64,000 nucleotides of DNA from Cronobacter turicensis z3032 (GTDB lineage Bacteria > Pseudomonadota > Gammaproteobacteria > Enterobacterales > Enterobacteriaceae). A program made the position numbers and the translations under genes. Numbering within the stretch: position 1 is the stretch's first letter; the number at the start of each line of letters is the position of its first letter. The stretch covers positions 2,236,074 to 2,300,073 of the forward strand of contig FN543093.2 in the NCBI GenBank assembly GCA_000027065.2, in the 5' to 3' direction. A model generated the notes under the pieces. That model ran no database searches. It was not told the origin of the DNA and was given only the letters and a program-made list of their open reading frames with translations. This document shows positions 1-7,709 of the stretch, piece by piece.

Positions 1-73
1 ACTGAATCTTACCGAGCGGGATATCATCGATATGACGCATGAAGCGGTGAAATGGGGTGACGCCATCGTCTGA
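1..73 (+). CDS. C-terminal fragment of an unidentified gene cut by the window edge
   Basis: An open frame read from base 2 ends at TGA 71-73 and gives 23 residues ending KWGDAIV. The frame is on the same strand as the DUF2231 and sugar-dehydrogenase genes that follow about 170 bases later. The piece is too short to assign a family. It could also be a chance frame, although its acidic, helical composition looks like the end of a real protein. The gap 74-243 holds a short GCCAGC/GCTGGC hairpin and no gene. Confidence 0.35.
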   Translation, partial: LNLTERDIIDMTHEAVKWGDAIV

Positions 74-243
74 TATTTTTGACGCCAGCGGCCCGGCTGG
101 CGCCGCCTGCGCGCCATCTGGCTAAAACACGGTTTCGATTATTCCGTCATTCTCGCGCATCTTGACTACGCTTTTACAGGCACGCTGACGTGCGGCGCCT
201 GGGCGCTGCCGTCGCTGGTTCTGGATGACGTCAGGAGACGGAT

Positions 244-669
244 ATGCACCCGCACACGACCGCACGATCCCCGGCAGCCGCCGTGGCGCTTTATGAACTG
301 TTCAATCCCCTTCCTTTAGGCTTCTTCACGGCCGCCTGGATTTTCGACATCCTCTATATGAAAAGCTACGTGCAGATGTGGACCGATGCCGCAAGCTGGC
401 TTATCGCCATCGGCCTTGTGATCGCCATTATTCCGCGCTTAATCAGCCTCGGGCAGATCTTGCCGGGACGTCGCCATCTGCATGGCCCGGCGCAGCGGCT
501 ACACTTCTGGCTGAATCTGGTGGCGATCGTGCTGGCCATATTCAACGCCTTTATTCACAGCCGTGATGCTTACGCCGTGGTGCCTGCGGGCGTCATTCTC
601 TCAACGCTGGTTGTGGCGCTGATGCTGCTGGCCAATGTTCAACTCGCGTTACGCCAACGCACTGCTTAA
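244..669 (+). CDS. DUF2231 family inner-membrane protein
   Basis: A 141-residue protein with four hydrophobic segments (roughly residues 25-40, 50-68, 88-106 and 115-135) and the early NPLPLGFF stretch typical of DUF2231 membrane proteins. The family has no established biochemical role, but members are often encoded beside oxidoreductases. CAGGAGACGG sits just before the ATG, which supports this start. The sugar-dehydrogenase lipoprotein gene begins 12 bases after the stop, so the two are very likely cotranscribed and this protein may anchor or serve that enzyme at the membrane. That link is inference from context. Confidence 0.8.
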   Translation: MHPHTTARSPAAAVALYELFNPLPLGFFTAAWIFDILYMKSYVQMWTDAASWLIAIGLVIAIIPRLISLGQILPGRRHLHGPAQRLHFWLNLVAIVLAIFNAFIHSRDAYAVVPAGVILSTLVVALMLLANVQLALRQRTA

Positions 670-681
670 GGAGAAGCCTGC

Positions 682-1983
682 ATGAACAACATTCATCGTC
701 TCGCGCTGGCCGTCTCGCTGGGCGTTCTGCTTAGCGGCTGTGATAACAGCGCCACGCTCGATCCGCAAAAACAGGTCGGGCCCAACCCGGAACTCCCGGA
801 AGCGAAAAACTTCCTTCTGCCGCCGATGCAGGTGCCGGAAGGCGTGGCGTGGAAAGAGGGCGAAATGCCGAAAGTGGCGCAGGGTCTGAAGATTGAAAAA
901 ATCGCCGACGGACTGATGCATCCGCGCCAGGTTTATGTGCTGCCCAATAACGATATTCTGATTGCCGAATCCAACGGCACGCCAAAACCGACCACACGCC
1001 CCAAACAGCTGATTATGGGCGTGGTGCAAAAGGCGTCGGGTAAGGGCGGACCGGGCGGTAATCGCATCACGCTGCTGCGTAACGTTAACGGTAAATGGGA
1101 GAAGCATACCTTTATTGAAAACCTTAACGCGCCGTTTGGCATTCAGCTCACCGGCAATACGCTGTGGGTAGCGAACGCCGACAGCCTGGTGAAGTTCCCG
1201 TATCAGGAAGGACAAACGGCGATCCGCTCGCCGGGCGAGGAAGTGACTGAACTGCCGGGCGGGCCGATTAACCATCACTGGACCAAATCGCTGCTGGCAA
1301 GCCCGGACGGCAGCAAGCTCTATGTGGGCGTCGGGTCTAACAGCAATATCACGGAAAACGGCATCGGCGCGGAATATCGCCGCGCGGCAGTGCTCGAAGT
1401 GGACGCCGCTACCGGCGCCAGCCGTATCTATGCGAGCGGCCTGCGCAACCCGACCGGCCTCCAGTGGGAGCCTGTGAGCGGCAAGCTGTGGGCGATTGTC
1501 AACGAACGCGATGAAATCGGCTCCGATCTGGTGCCCGATTATATGACGTCGGTACAGGAGAAGGGCTTCTACGGCTGGCCGTACAGCTATTTTGGCAATC
1601 ACGTCGATAAACGCGCTGAACCACAGCGCCCGGATCTGGTGGCAAAAGCGATCAAGCCGGATTACGCGCTCGGCTCGCACGTGGCGCCGCTTGGCCTGCA
1701 TTTTTACACCGGCGATAACATGCCGCAGTATCGCGGCGGGGCGTTTGTGAGCGAACATGGCAGCTGGAACCGCTCGCCGCTCAACGGCTATCAGGTGGTG
1801 TGGGTGAAATTTGAAAACGGTAAACCGGTCGGGATGCCGCAGCCGGTCGTGACCGGTTTCCTGACGGAGGATCAGAAACAGGTGCGCGGGCTGCCAGTCG
1901 GCGTGACGCAGGATAACAGCGGCGCGCTGCTGATTGCCGACGACGCCGGTAACGCTGTCTGGCGCGTCAGCGCAGCGAAGTAA
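682..1983 (+). CDS. Lipoprotein sugar (sorbosone-type) dehydrogenase, six-bladed propeller
   Basis: A 433-residue protein of the PQQ-dependent aldose/sorbosone dehydrogenase family (relatives: GdhB, E. coli YliI). The signal peptide ends in a lipobox LLSG-C with Cys20. The residue after it is Asp, which in enterobacteria favours retention in the inner membrane facing the periplasm. Family features visible are GLRNPTGLQWEP, the VNERDEIG region and EHGSWNRSPLNGY near the C-terminus. These enzymes oxidise free aldoses or osones with PQQ; the substrate here is not predictable. AAGGAG precedes the ATG. It follows the DUF2231 gene by 12 bases and is closed by a strong terminator. Confidence 0.85.
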   Translation: MNNIHRLALAVSLGVLLSGCDNSATLDPQKQVGPNPELPEAKNFLLPPMQVPEGVAWKEGEMPKVAQGLKIEKIADGLMHPRQVYVLPNNDILIAESNGTPKPTTRPKQLIMGVVQKASGKGGPGGNRITLLRNVNGKWEKHTFIENLNAPFGIQLTGNTLWVANADSLVKFPYQEGQTAIRSPGEEVTELPGGPINHHWTKSLLASPDGSKLYVGVGSNSNITENGIGAEYRRAAVLEVDAATGASRIYASGLRNPTGLQWEPVSGKLWAIVNERDEIGSDLVPDYMTSVQEKGFYGWPYSYFGNHVDKRAEPQRPDLVAKAIKPDYALGSHVAPLGLHFYTGDNMPQYRGGAFVSEHGSWNRSPLNGYQVVWVKFENGKPVGMPQPVVTGFLTEDQKQVRGLPVGVTQDNSGALLIADDAGNAVWRVSAAK

Positions 1984-1988
1984 AAACA

Positions 1989-2010
1989 GGCCGCCGTCGG
2001 GCGGCCTTTT
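1989..2010 (+). terminator. Rho-independent terminator after the sugar dehydrogenase
   Basis: A GGCCGCC / GGCGGCC stem with a 4-base loop is followed by TTTT, six bases after the stop codon at 1983. Confidence 0.85.
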
Positions 2011-2076
2011 CCCTTCAGAAGAGGGCGCGCTGCCGCCTGCTATACTTTTATTTCATTCATCAGCAAGGAGTTCACG

Positions 2077-2436
2077 ATGCCGGAATCCACCCAACGCGAC
2101 GGGATGCCCTATTTTCTGTTTCTCTGCGATGGCCGCGTGCTGGCGCAAAACATTGACGGCCGGATTATCGACCTGGGCGAAGCCCGCGACGAGAATGGCA
2201 CGTTCGCCTGGCGGCTTGATGGCAACGATGAGCATGGCGAAGGGCTGAAGAGCGCCTCCGCGGTGCTGGAAGATATCGCCGCACATCTGGAGTTTCTGTT
2301 TATCGACGGGCAGTTTACCAGCCTGCCGGATGTCTCTGGCGACTACGCAGGCAGGCTTGATGACGCGCCCGCTAAAGAGATTGTGCTTAATGAACTGAGT
2401 GACAAAGGCGGCGACGATAATCCGCCAGCCGTATAA
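2077..2436 (+). CDS. Hypothetical 119-residue acidic protein
   Basis: Not recognised. AGCAAGGAGTTCACG before the ATG is a good ribosome binding site, and the gene is isolated between a terminator and a hairpin, so it is probably its own transcription unit. The protein is soluble and strongly acidic, with an early PYFLFLCDGRVLAQNIDG strand-like stretch and a disordered acidic tail ending DDNPPAV. There is no signal peptide or membrane segment. Composition matches its neighbours, so there is no sign of recent transfer. Confidence 0.65.
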   Translation: MPESTQRDGMPYFLFLCDGRVLAQNIDGRIIDLGEARDENGTFAWRLDGNDEHGEGLKSASAVLEDIAAHLEFLFIDGQFTSLPDVSGDYAGRLDDAPAKEIVLNELSDKGGDDNPPAV

Positions 2437-2460
2437 AGCCCGCGCAGGGCAGGGGCCAGC

Positions 2461-2484
2461 GAGGCCACAGAAGACGGTGGCCTC
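2461..2484. terminator. Hairpin between convergent genes
   Basis: GAGGCCAC / GTGGCCTC arms with an 8-base loop lie between the stop at 2436 (+) and the stop at 2489 (-). No T-tract follows on either strand, so it may act as a weak bidirectional terminator or 3' end stabiliser. Confidence 0.5.
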
Positions 2485-2488
2485 AGGA

Positions 2489-3058
2489 TCACCCGCGGTT
2501 GCTGGCGAGATCGGGGGCGGAATTATGATTCATCGTCACCACCTGGCTGATATTATCCGGCAATCGACGCGCTTCTAAATATACGGTTTGCCAGTAAGGG
2601 TTTTCTAATGATGATCGGGTAACGCCTTTACTGGTTGAAGCATGAATAAATTCACCGTCAGAGTCATAAAAGCCGACATGCAGCGCGCCCTTAATACGGA
2701 AGAACACCAGGTCGCCAGGGCGCAGTTTATTTTTATCAACGCCTTTCCCCATCTGAATTAATTCCCGCGTGGTGACGCGCGCCATCGGCAGATTAAATCT
2801 GTCGTGCAGGGTACGCCAGACAAAACCCGAGCAGTCGATCCCGTCACGCTCTGTGCCGCCCCACTGATAAGGCGTGTCGCGCCAGGTGTTCATCTGGTCG
2901 TGAAGGGCGGCGATAACGGGTATCAGGTCCGGCCGGTGTTGGCTTGCGGTGGTATCAGGGAGCGGGGCGTTGGCTTTCGGTTTTGGCGACTGGTGAGCGC
3001 ATCCTGTCAGGTAAACACAGAACAAAAGGGCGAAAAAAGGTTTGGCGCGGAAATCCAT
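2489..3058 (-). CDS. NlpC/P60 family lipoprotein, NlpC-like cell-wall peptidase
   Basis: A 189-residue lipoprotein with a signal peptide ending YLTG-C. Ala follows the Cys, so sorting to the outer membrane is likely. The C-terminal NlpC/P60 domain (about residues 50-165) has the catalytic Cys in GIDCSGFVWR, a His in GALHVGFYD and the third polar position in EFIHASTSKGV. These D,L-endopeptidases cut the peptide stem of peptidoglycan. The sequence resembles E. coli NlpC strongly (WGGTERDGIDCSGF, HASTSKGVTRSSL) but is longer at both ends, so it may be a paralogue. It is transcribed alone, with AT-rich promoter DNA upstream. Confidence 0.85.
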   Translation of the reverse strand: MDFRAKPFFALLFCVYLTGCAHQSPKPKANAPLPDTTASQHRPDLIPVIAALHDQMNTWRDTPYQWGGTERDGIDCSGFVWRTLHDRFNLPMARVTTRELIQMGKGVDKNKLRPGDLVFFRIKGALHVGFYDSDGEFIHASTSKGVTRSSLENPYWQTVYLEARRLPDNISQVVTMNHNSAPDLASNRG

Positions 3059-3268
3059 ATCGTCTCACTGACAAGCGGTTTTATATACTGGGTGCCGGAA
3101 TTTTTACTAAAAACGGGGCTCATCGCCAGCGCTTTCTCATCCTTTACACTTATTGACATTAAGCCGTAATAATATTTCTCGCGAGAAGTGCTTCGGCGCG
3201 GATATTCATATTCAGAAACAACTTAACCCGAAATAAAGGCTTTACAGCAGGCAGTAGTGCTAATTATT

Positions 3269-3285
3269 GCGTTATTAAATAACGC
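3269..3285. repeat. Perfect 17-bp palindrome upstream of the NlpC-like gene
   Basis: GCGTTATT-A-AATAACGC is a perfect dyad with 8-bp arms, flanked on both sides by TAATTA. It lies about 210 bp upstream of the NlpC-like start in AT-rich non-coding DNA. It could be an operator or part of a promoter region; no specific regulator is implied. Confidence 0.4.
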
Positions 3286-3346
3286 CCAGTAATTATCCCC
3301 AAACATAATTAATGTCACCATGGATACCTGTGTCCAGAATGACGTC

Positions 3347-3376
3347 CGCGGGTGCGCTCCGCTTACCCGCGCTACG
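3347..3376 (-). repeat. REP-like palindrome (copy 1)
   Basis: CGCGGGT and ACCCGCG arms around a GCGCTCCGCT core, then CTACG; read on the minus strand it begins with the GTAG head seen in the other copies. It bounds the left side of the coding relic at 3391. Confidence 0.7.
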
Positions 3377-3390
3377 TGCGTCGTCAGCAG

Positions 3391-3540
3391 ATGTTAAAAG
3401 TGTCGCGGTCGGTTGCTGAAAGAGCGAAAGCGATCAACCCGCGCATACAGTCAGAGTTGGTCGCAAGCTCAGGACATGCGCCGTTGATGGACGAAGCCGC
3501 GCGGTTTAACGCGCAACCGGAAGAGTTTGCTGATAACGCC
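3391..3540 (+). pseudogene. Relic of an alpha/beta-hydrolase C-terminus
   Basis: About 50 codons encode VAERAKAINPRI, then ASSGHAPLMDEAARFNA, which resembles the last part of an alpha/beta hydrolase: the catalytic His in SGHAP and the family's following acidic, Phe-rich helix. The rest of the enzyme, including the nucleophile elbow, is absent. The fragment lies exactly between two inverted REP-like copies, and both its apparent start (GTG at 3352) and its stop (3582) come from repeat or junk sequence. The family call rests on a short match and is tentative. Confidence 0.4.
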
Positions 3541-3569
3541 GTAGCGCGGGTAAGCAGAGCGCACCTGCG
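3541..3569 (+). repeat. REP-like palindrome (copy 2, degenerate)
   Basis: GTAG head followed by CGCGGGTAAGC and GCGCACCTGCG. It is a slightly decayed copy of the repeat family found elsewhere in the window, inverted relative to copy 1. Confidence 0.65.
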
Positions 3570-3585
3570 AAAGGCAATGTAAAAA

Positions 3586-3652
3586 CGGTGCGCTACGTGA
3601 AATCTGAGAAAAGTTGTGAGGCTCAGACCAACGGATTTCGCGTAGCGCACCG
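3586..3652. repeat. Long hairpin with 19-bp arms
   Basis: CGGTGCGCTACGTGAAATC (3586-3604) and its near-exact reverse complement (3634-3652) differ at one position. The 29-base interior contains a second TGAG/CTCA pairing. The terminal GTGCGCTACG resembles part of the REP-like family, so this may be a derived repeat or the ends of a tiny transposable unit. Confidence 0.5.
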
Positions 3653-4016
3653 GGAGCAAGGCAGAGGTTTGGCGTTATCCCGGTTGAGATATGCAGGGCA
3701 GGTAATAAGGAGTCTGACAGCCAGGGCTGATATGCGTGGTTCCGATGCCAAATCCAATTTAACATAATATACATTATGCGCACCAAAGGAGACTCCCGGC
3801 GATGTTCAGTAAGTTCGGCCCGAGCTCCCACGCCGCTATAAGATTTTGCGGGTGCGCATGACGCCTGAACACAACCGCGTTCCATATCCAGAGACGTTGA
3901 GAGAAAACGTATTCCGTTAATGGCCGGATGCTCGCAGCAATCGGACCCGGCGACATGGGCTGCTGCTTGGCTGCGCGCCTTTACACTTCATCTGTCACGT
4001 TGAATGAATTGCCCTC

Positions 4017-4046
4017 CGCGGGTGCGCTTTGCTTACCCGCGCTACG
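4017..4046 (-). repeat. REP-like palindrome (copy 3) supplying the LysR stop codon
   Basis: CGCGGGT and ACCCGCG arms around GCGCTTTGCTT, followed by CTACG. The stop codon of the LysR gene (CTA on this strand, 4042-4044) lies within the repeat's GTAG head, so the repeat defines the end of that protein. Confidence 0.7.
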
Positions 4047-4947
4047 GGTTCAATCGCTGATGTACGAAATCAATAAACGCTCTTGTTTTCGCGGGCAAAA
4101 AACGCCGGTTTGAATACACGGCGAATAATTGCAACGGCGCTGCCGCTTGTTCAAACTGAACCTCGATAAGCCGTCCATCGTTAATGTAAGGCTGGCAGGC
4201 TTGTTTCGCCAGAATGGCAAAACCGACTCCGGCTACGGCCGCGCGTCCTGCCATCTCTCCGCTATTGACGCGATAATGCCCTTTAACCTTTATCGTCTCG
4301 AAATCCCCTTTTGTATTCACAAATTGCCAGGGCGCCCCTTTCAGCGCGCTAACCGTTGTAATACAGGGCAGTTCTTCAAATTGCCGTATATGAGAAGGCG
4401 TGCCATAGCGCTGGATCACCGAGGGCGCGGCGACAATAGTGCAAGGAATGGTCATCAGATGACGGGCTATATAGTCACTGTCGTCCATCTGTCCTCGGGT
4501 AATAATGATTGCTACATCAAGATCGTCTCGCAGGGATTCAAAACCTGACAAATTGGTGACGCAGCTGATTTCCAGTTCGGGATACTGACAGGCGAAATCG
4601 GCGATAGCAGAGCCCAGCAATGCAGGCCCTGATTCACTGGGAATACAGATACGCAGTGGCCCCCTGAGCTGCATTTGCCGCAACGTCAATTCTGTCTCCG
4701 TTTGCTCAAGCGCCTCCAGTAATGGCTTCGCCCGGCTATAAAGCAGATGACCCGCCTGGGTCAGTTTCATATGCCGGGTGCTGCGCTCAATGAGCTGCAG
4801 ACTCAGTTTTTCTTCTAACTGCGCAATACAGCGGCTGACATTGGAGGTCGGCATTTCAAGGAGTTTCGATGCCCCGACAAAACTTTCTTTTTCAACCACC
4901 GCAATGAACACTTTCAGAGTTTTAAAATCCAGAACCGGATGCATCAA
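4042..4947 (-). CDS. LysR family transcriptional regulator
   Basis: A 301-residue LysR protein. The N-terminal winged helix-turn-helix (residues 5-65) contains SFVGASKLLEMPTSNVSRCIAQLE, and the C-terminal effector domain has two periplasmic-binding-like lobes. It is divergent from the MFS gene at 5049, with about 100 bp of AT-rich DNA between, so it most likely senses a substrate of that transporter and controls its promoter. Base composition is lower in GC than the surrounding core genes, suggesting the pair was acquired together. The stop codon falls inside a REP-like palindrome, so the C-terminus may have been trimmed or replaced. Confidence 0.85.
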   Translation of the reverse strand: MMHPVLDFKTLKVFIAVVEKESFVGASKLLEMPTSNVSRCIAQLEEKLSLQLIERSTRHMKLTQAGHLLYSRAKPLLEALEQTETELTLRQMQLRGPLRICIPSESGPALLGSAIADFACQYPELEISCVTNLSGFESLRDDLDVAIIITRGQMDDSDYIARHLMTIPCTIVAAPSVIQRYGTPSHIRQFEELPCITTVSALKGAPWQFVNTKGDFETIKVKGHYRVNSGEMAGRAAVAGVGFAILAKQACQPYINDGRLIEVQFEQAAAPLQLFAVYSNRRFLPAKTRAFIDFVHQRLNP

Positions 4948-5048
4948 CTATCCCATATATGATAATAATGATTGCCATTTCTACCATATAACCATCAGCA
5001 TTGATAGCAGTTACAATCAGGTATCTTTTAATCGCCGGGTTGCTTGCT

Positions 5049-6269
5049 ATGCCACTGAATACACAAATCTTTAATCATAAATCTCTGATGCGGATAGCCC
5101 TTGTCGTGGCTTTTATCCAGTTCACGAATGCTCTGGAATATATGGCATTAACGCCCGTTTTTGCCTTTATGGCTGACGGATTTTCGGTTCCTGTATCGTT
5201 TTCTGGTTATGTCTCAGGTATGTACACGCTGGGCGCGGTTCTTTCGGGGATGGCGGCCTTTTACTGGATTGACCGGTTTAATAAAAAACAATTCTTGTTG
5301 AGGAATATGCTGCTACTGGGGATTCTCACGTTTTTGTGCACCATCACCCCGCATTTTGAGGCGCTGCTGACAATACGGTTTTGCGCAGGCCTGGTGGGTG
5401 GAACGACAATGGGAGTGGGTATGAGTATTTTGATAAATTATGCCCCTGCCCATTTACGCGGAAAAATGCTGGCAACGGTAATCGCCTCATTTTCGATCGT
5501 AAGTATCGTCGGCATGCCAGCGGTCATGTTTTTATGTACGTATTATGGCTGGCGGGCGTCGTTGTGGTTAATCAGTGTGTTATGCCTGCTTTGTTTGCCG
5601 CTAATCGTATTTATCCTTCCCCGTGACGCGGTCTCATCGGGCGTAAAGACCAGACTCTCTTTTGATATTCATACTCTACTCTTCGCTTCCTGTACTGCAC
5701 TGGTGCAGTTCAGCCCGATGCTTATCATACCTATTTTGACGCCATTAATGATTTATTATATGGGCGCGCAAGCACATCTCTTGCCCTTATTATTTTTAAG
5801 TGGAGGAATTGCAGGTTATGCAGCTACAAAAATAACTGGCGTTCTTACGTCGCGTATATCTCCTCTGGCCCTGTCCACCTTTTCAACGCTGTTATTGGTA
5901 GCAAGTTTGCTCATTCCTGCGATGGGCTATCACAGCGTATTTCTCTTTATTACCCTGTTTCTGGGCGCCTCATACAGCCGACTGGTTTGCGCAACAGCGG
6001 TGGTGGTTGGCTATCCTGCAGATGCGCAACGGGCCAGTTTTTCTTCACTACAGACAGCAATCATGTATCTGATAACCACGCTCGCGTTCTTTCTCTCTTC
6101 CTTATTACTTCCTGAACATGCAATAAACCCGCAAAACCTGGACAGGCTACTGGTGATAAGTGCTATAAGCGCTGCGGGATTTCCTGTCATGGTCGTCATA
6201 CTTCAGAAGAAACTGGCTAAACGCGCCGTCAGTCATAAAGCCAGCGGCCCGCCCGCGCGGAGTCAATAA
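5049..6269 (+). CDS. MFS transporter, drug/metabolite efflux type
   Basis: A major facilitator with twelve predicted membrane segments and about 406 residues from the ATG at 5049; an upstream TTG at 5001 is in frame but less likely. Motif-A-like DRFNKKQ follows TM2. The coding DNA is clearly AT-richer than its neighbours, a sign of acquisition. The partner regulator is the divergent LysR gene. The last 13 or so codons overlap, in antisense, the end of a DUF1493 relic (6229-6420), so the C-terminal tail ending GPPARSQ is probably read out of what was another gene rather than being native to the transporter. Substrate unknown. Confidence 0.8.
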   Translation: MPLNTQIFNHKSLMRIALVVAFIQFTNALEYMALTPVFAFMADGFSVPVSFSGYVSGMYTLGAVLSGMAAFYWIDRFNKKQFLLRNMLLLGILTFLCTITPHFEALLTIRFCAGLVGGTTMGVGMSILINYAPAHLRGKMLATVIASFSIVSIVGMPAVMFLCTYYGWRASLWLISVLCLLCLPLIVFILPRDAVSSGVKTRLSFDIHTLLFASCTALVQFSPMLIIPILTPLMIYYMGAQAHLLPLLFLSGGIAGYAATKITGVLTSRISPLALSTFSTLLLVASLLIPAMGYHSVFLFITLFLGASYSRLVCATAVVVGYPADAQRASFSSLQTAIMYLITTLAFFLSSLLLPEHAINPQNLDRLLVISAISAAGFPVMVVILQKKLAKRAVSHKASGPPARSQ

Positions 6270-6420
6270 GCATGCCGATGGTAAAAAACGGCACCTGCGG
6301 GATTTCGCGTTTGCGCAATGGATTGAGCATGACGCTCAGCGGCGGATCGGGCGGATAATAAGTGGTAATGGAGAAATTGCCGCGCGCCACGCCAAACGTC
6401 GTAAAGAAATCCTCCCTCAG
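6229..6420 (-). pseudogene. Truncated DUF1493 family gene (C-terminal remnant)
   Basis: Sixty-three codons on the minus strand, ending at TGA 6229-6231, encode DFFTTFGVARGNFSITTYY, then PQVPFFTIGMLIDSARAGRWLYD. This is the characteristic end of DUF1493 proteins and matches the intact copy at 47847-48200 (LTIGMLVESAEAGRWLYE). The N-terminal half is missing: the frame begins abruptly just before the GrpB stop codon. Its 3' part is overlapped by the MFS gene. It is a gene remnant left by a rearrangement. Confidence 0.75.
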
Positions 6421-6423
6421 CGC

Positions 6424-6936
6424 TTATCGCTGCGCCAGCGCCTGGCGTTCAACCCGCGCGATAAAATCGTTCTTCAGTTCGCAGTAGATGTCGGACTGGA
6501 ACCCGCTGTCGCGTGCGGCGGCGAATTTGACCTGCGCATATTCCTGCATAACAACATCGTGACGGCGCAAATAATCGCGAAACGCCAGGTGGCGCGTCAC
6601 GTGCTCGCTTGCGGCGACGAACGCGTGGAGATGATGCGTGCGCACAACGTCGCCTTTGATGAAATAACGCCTGCCCGGAATACCGAATTCACCGCGCGGC
6701 GTGTAGCCCAGCGCCCGCATCGCATCATTACGGGCGTCAAGTTCAGCAAGACCGGTAACTTCAATCAACATGTCGATAACCGGTTTGGCCGCAAGCCCCG
6801 GCACCGACGTACTGCCAATATGATGAACGGCCAGCGCAACGTCGCCGAGCGCTTCGCGCACCCTTTTCTCTTCCTCAGCAAATTGCGCAGGCCATGCCGG
6901 ATTGTAAGGTTCCAGCGTAATCTGTCGTCCGGCCAT
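6424..6936 (-). CDS. GrpB family protein (UPF0157, nucleotidyltransferase fold)
   Basis: A 170-residue protein beginning MAGRQITLEPYNPAWP, chosen because AAAGGAGAACAGG lies directly before this ATG; the upstream in-frame extension overlaps the previous gene's end. GrpB landmarks are VHHIGSTSVPGLAAKPVIDMLIEV and the RTHHLHAFV region. The family belongs to the nucleotidyltransferase superfamily and has no firm role in enterobacteria. It lies 19 bases after the B3/4-domain gene on the same strand, so the two probably form an operon. Confidence 0.85.
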   Translation of the reverse strand: MAGRQITLEPYNPAWPAQFAEEEKRVREALGDVALAVHHIGSTSVPGLAAKPVIDMLIEVTGLAELDARNDAMRALGYTPRGEFGIPGRRYFIKGDVVRTHHLHAFVAASEHVTRHLAFRDYLRRHDVVMQEYAQVKFAAARDSGFQSDIYCELKNDFIARVERQALAQR

Positions 6937-6955
6937 CCTGTTCTCCTTTACTGAT

Positions 6956-7645
6956 TCAGGCTGGCTGAATCGTTTCTGTGGTGATTTCGGCACCCGGCAT
7001 CATCGCGGTTAAACCGTCAGCGAGTTCACGGGCGGCGGCTTCTGCGGCCGCCACCGGCATTTCGGGTAAGCACTCCAGAATAAACCACATCGCCTGCGCC
7101 TGCGAATCCAGCCGTGTGCGCACGCCCTGACGCCAGTTCCAGCGGCGGCAGGTGACGCCCGCATCGTCGCGCCAGACGGGTTCGCCGGGATCCGGCGATT
7201 CATTCACCGGTTCGCCATCTTTAAAGGTATCGAATACTTCGCTGCCGCAGGCGATCACCAGACGGGGCTCGCCCCGGTACGCGGCGCGGTTCTCCCCGCC
7301 GATCGGCACGGCGTATTTAATACTCACGGCGTTATAGAGATCAACGACCGGATCGAGTGATGCCATCGTGCCGTCGCGCGCGACCCGTTTGCGCAGCGCC
7401 TGCGCGGAGCACGGCGTGCGTTTTGGCTTCGCGCCGAACGCCTGAAAAACGGCGTCCCAGGCGGCAAGATGCGCCTGCGCCCACGGAAAATCGTTCTCTT
7501 GTACGTGGCGGCAAGCGGCTTCCAGCGCCCTTCTTCCGACGGTTTCATCAGCCAGCGGCGCGGCAATGACATTAATGCTGATGGCGCGGAACCCCGGCGC
7601 GAGCTGGGCAATTTCCGGGGCAATTGACGGTCTTAAGGGTTTCAT
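6956..7645 (-). CDS. B3/B4 domain protein (tRNA-synthetase-like editing domain)
   Basis: A 229-residue stand-alone B3/4 domain, the module found in the beta subunit of phenylalanyl-tRNA synthetase. Diagnostic stretches are VVDLYNAVSIKYAVPIGGENRAAY in the middle and the CRRWNWRQGVRTRL region. Free-standing members are suspected of trans-editing or amino-acid binding, but their role is not settled. The gene is divergent from the XRE-cupin regulator at 7710, whose promoter overlaps its 5' end, so that regulator plausibly controls both genes. It is followed by the GrpB gene. Confidence 0.85.
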   Translation of the reverse strand: MKPLRPSIAPEIAQLAPGFRAISINVIAAPLADETVGRRALEAACRHVQENDFPWAQAHLAAWDAVFQAFGAKPKRTPCSAQALRKRVARDGTMASLDPVVDLYNAVSIKYAVPIGGENRAAYRGEPRLVIACGSEVFDTFKDGEPVNESPDPGEPVWRDDAGVTCRRWNWRQGVRTRLDSQAQAMWFILECLPEMPVAAAEAAARELADGLTAMMPGAEITTETIQPA

Positions 7646-7653
7646 CGGATAAT
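7624..7653 (+). promoter_or_regulatory. Predicted sigma-70 promoter of the XRE-cupin gene
   Basis: TTGACG (7624-7629), an 18-base spacer and GATAAT (7648-7653) lead to a start about 50 bases before the ATG at 7710. The -35 box lies within the first codons of the divergent B3/4 gene. Three direct copies of TAATGAC (7658, 7680 and 7708) follow and could be the regulator's own operator. Confidence 0.55.
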
Positions 7654-7709
7654 CCTGTAATGACTATTTTATTTCATGGTAATGACCAGTGACCCAAAAA
7701 GTCAATATA

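Larger units (their letters stand above)
3059..4041. other. About 1 kb without an intact gene: scarred intergenic region
   Basis: The stretch between the NlpC-like gene and the LysR gene has only short, poorly supported frames. It contains three copies of a REP-like palindrome (two near 3347 and 3541 in opposite orientation, one at 4017 running into the LysR stop), a coding relic at 3391-3540, a long hairpin at 3586-3652 and, near 3783-3858, a ribosome-binding-site-like AAAGGAGA followed by a 19-codon frame that stops. The pattern suggests deletion and decay of former genes. I cannot identify an insertion sequence in it. Confidence 0.6.

Noticed and set aside
649..1758. 369-codon frame opposite the sugar dehydrogenase
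   Set aside because: Shadow of the dehydrogenase; no recognisable features.
3469..3885. 138-codon minus-strand frame in the scar region
   Set aside because: Passes through a REP-like copy and the long hairpin, so its sequence is set by repeats; no ribosome binding site or homology recognised.
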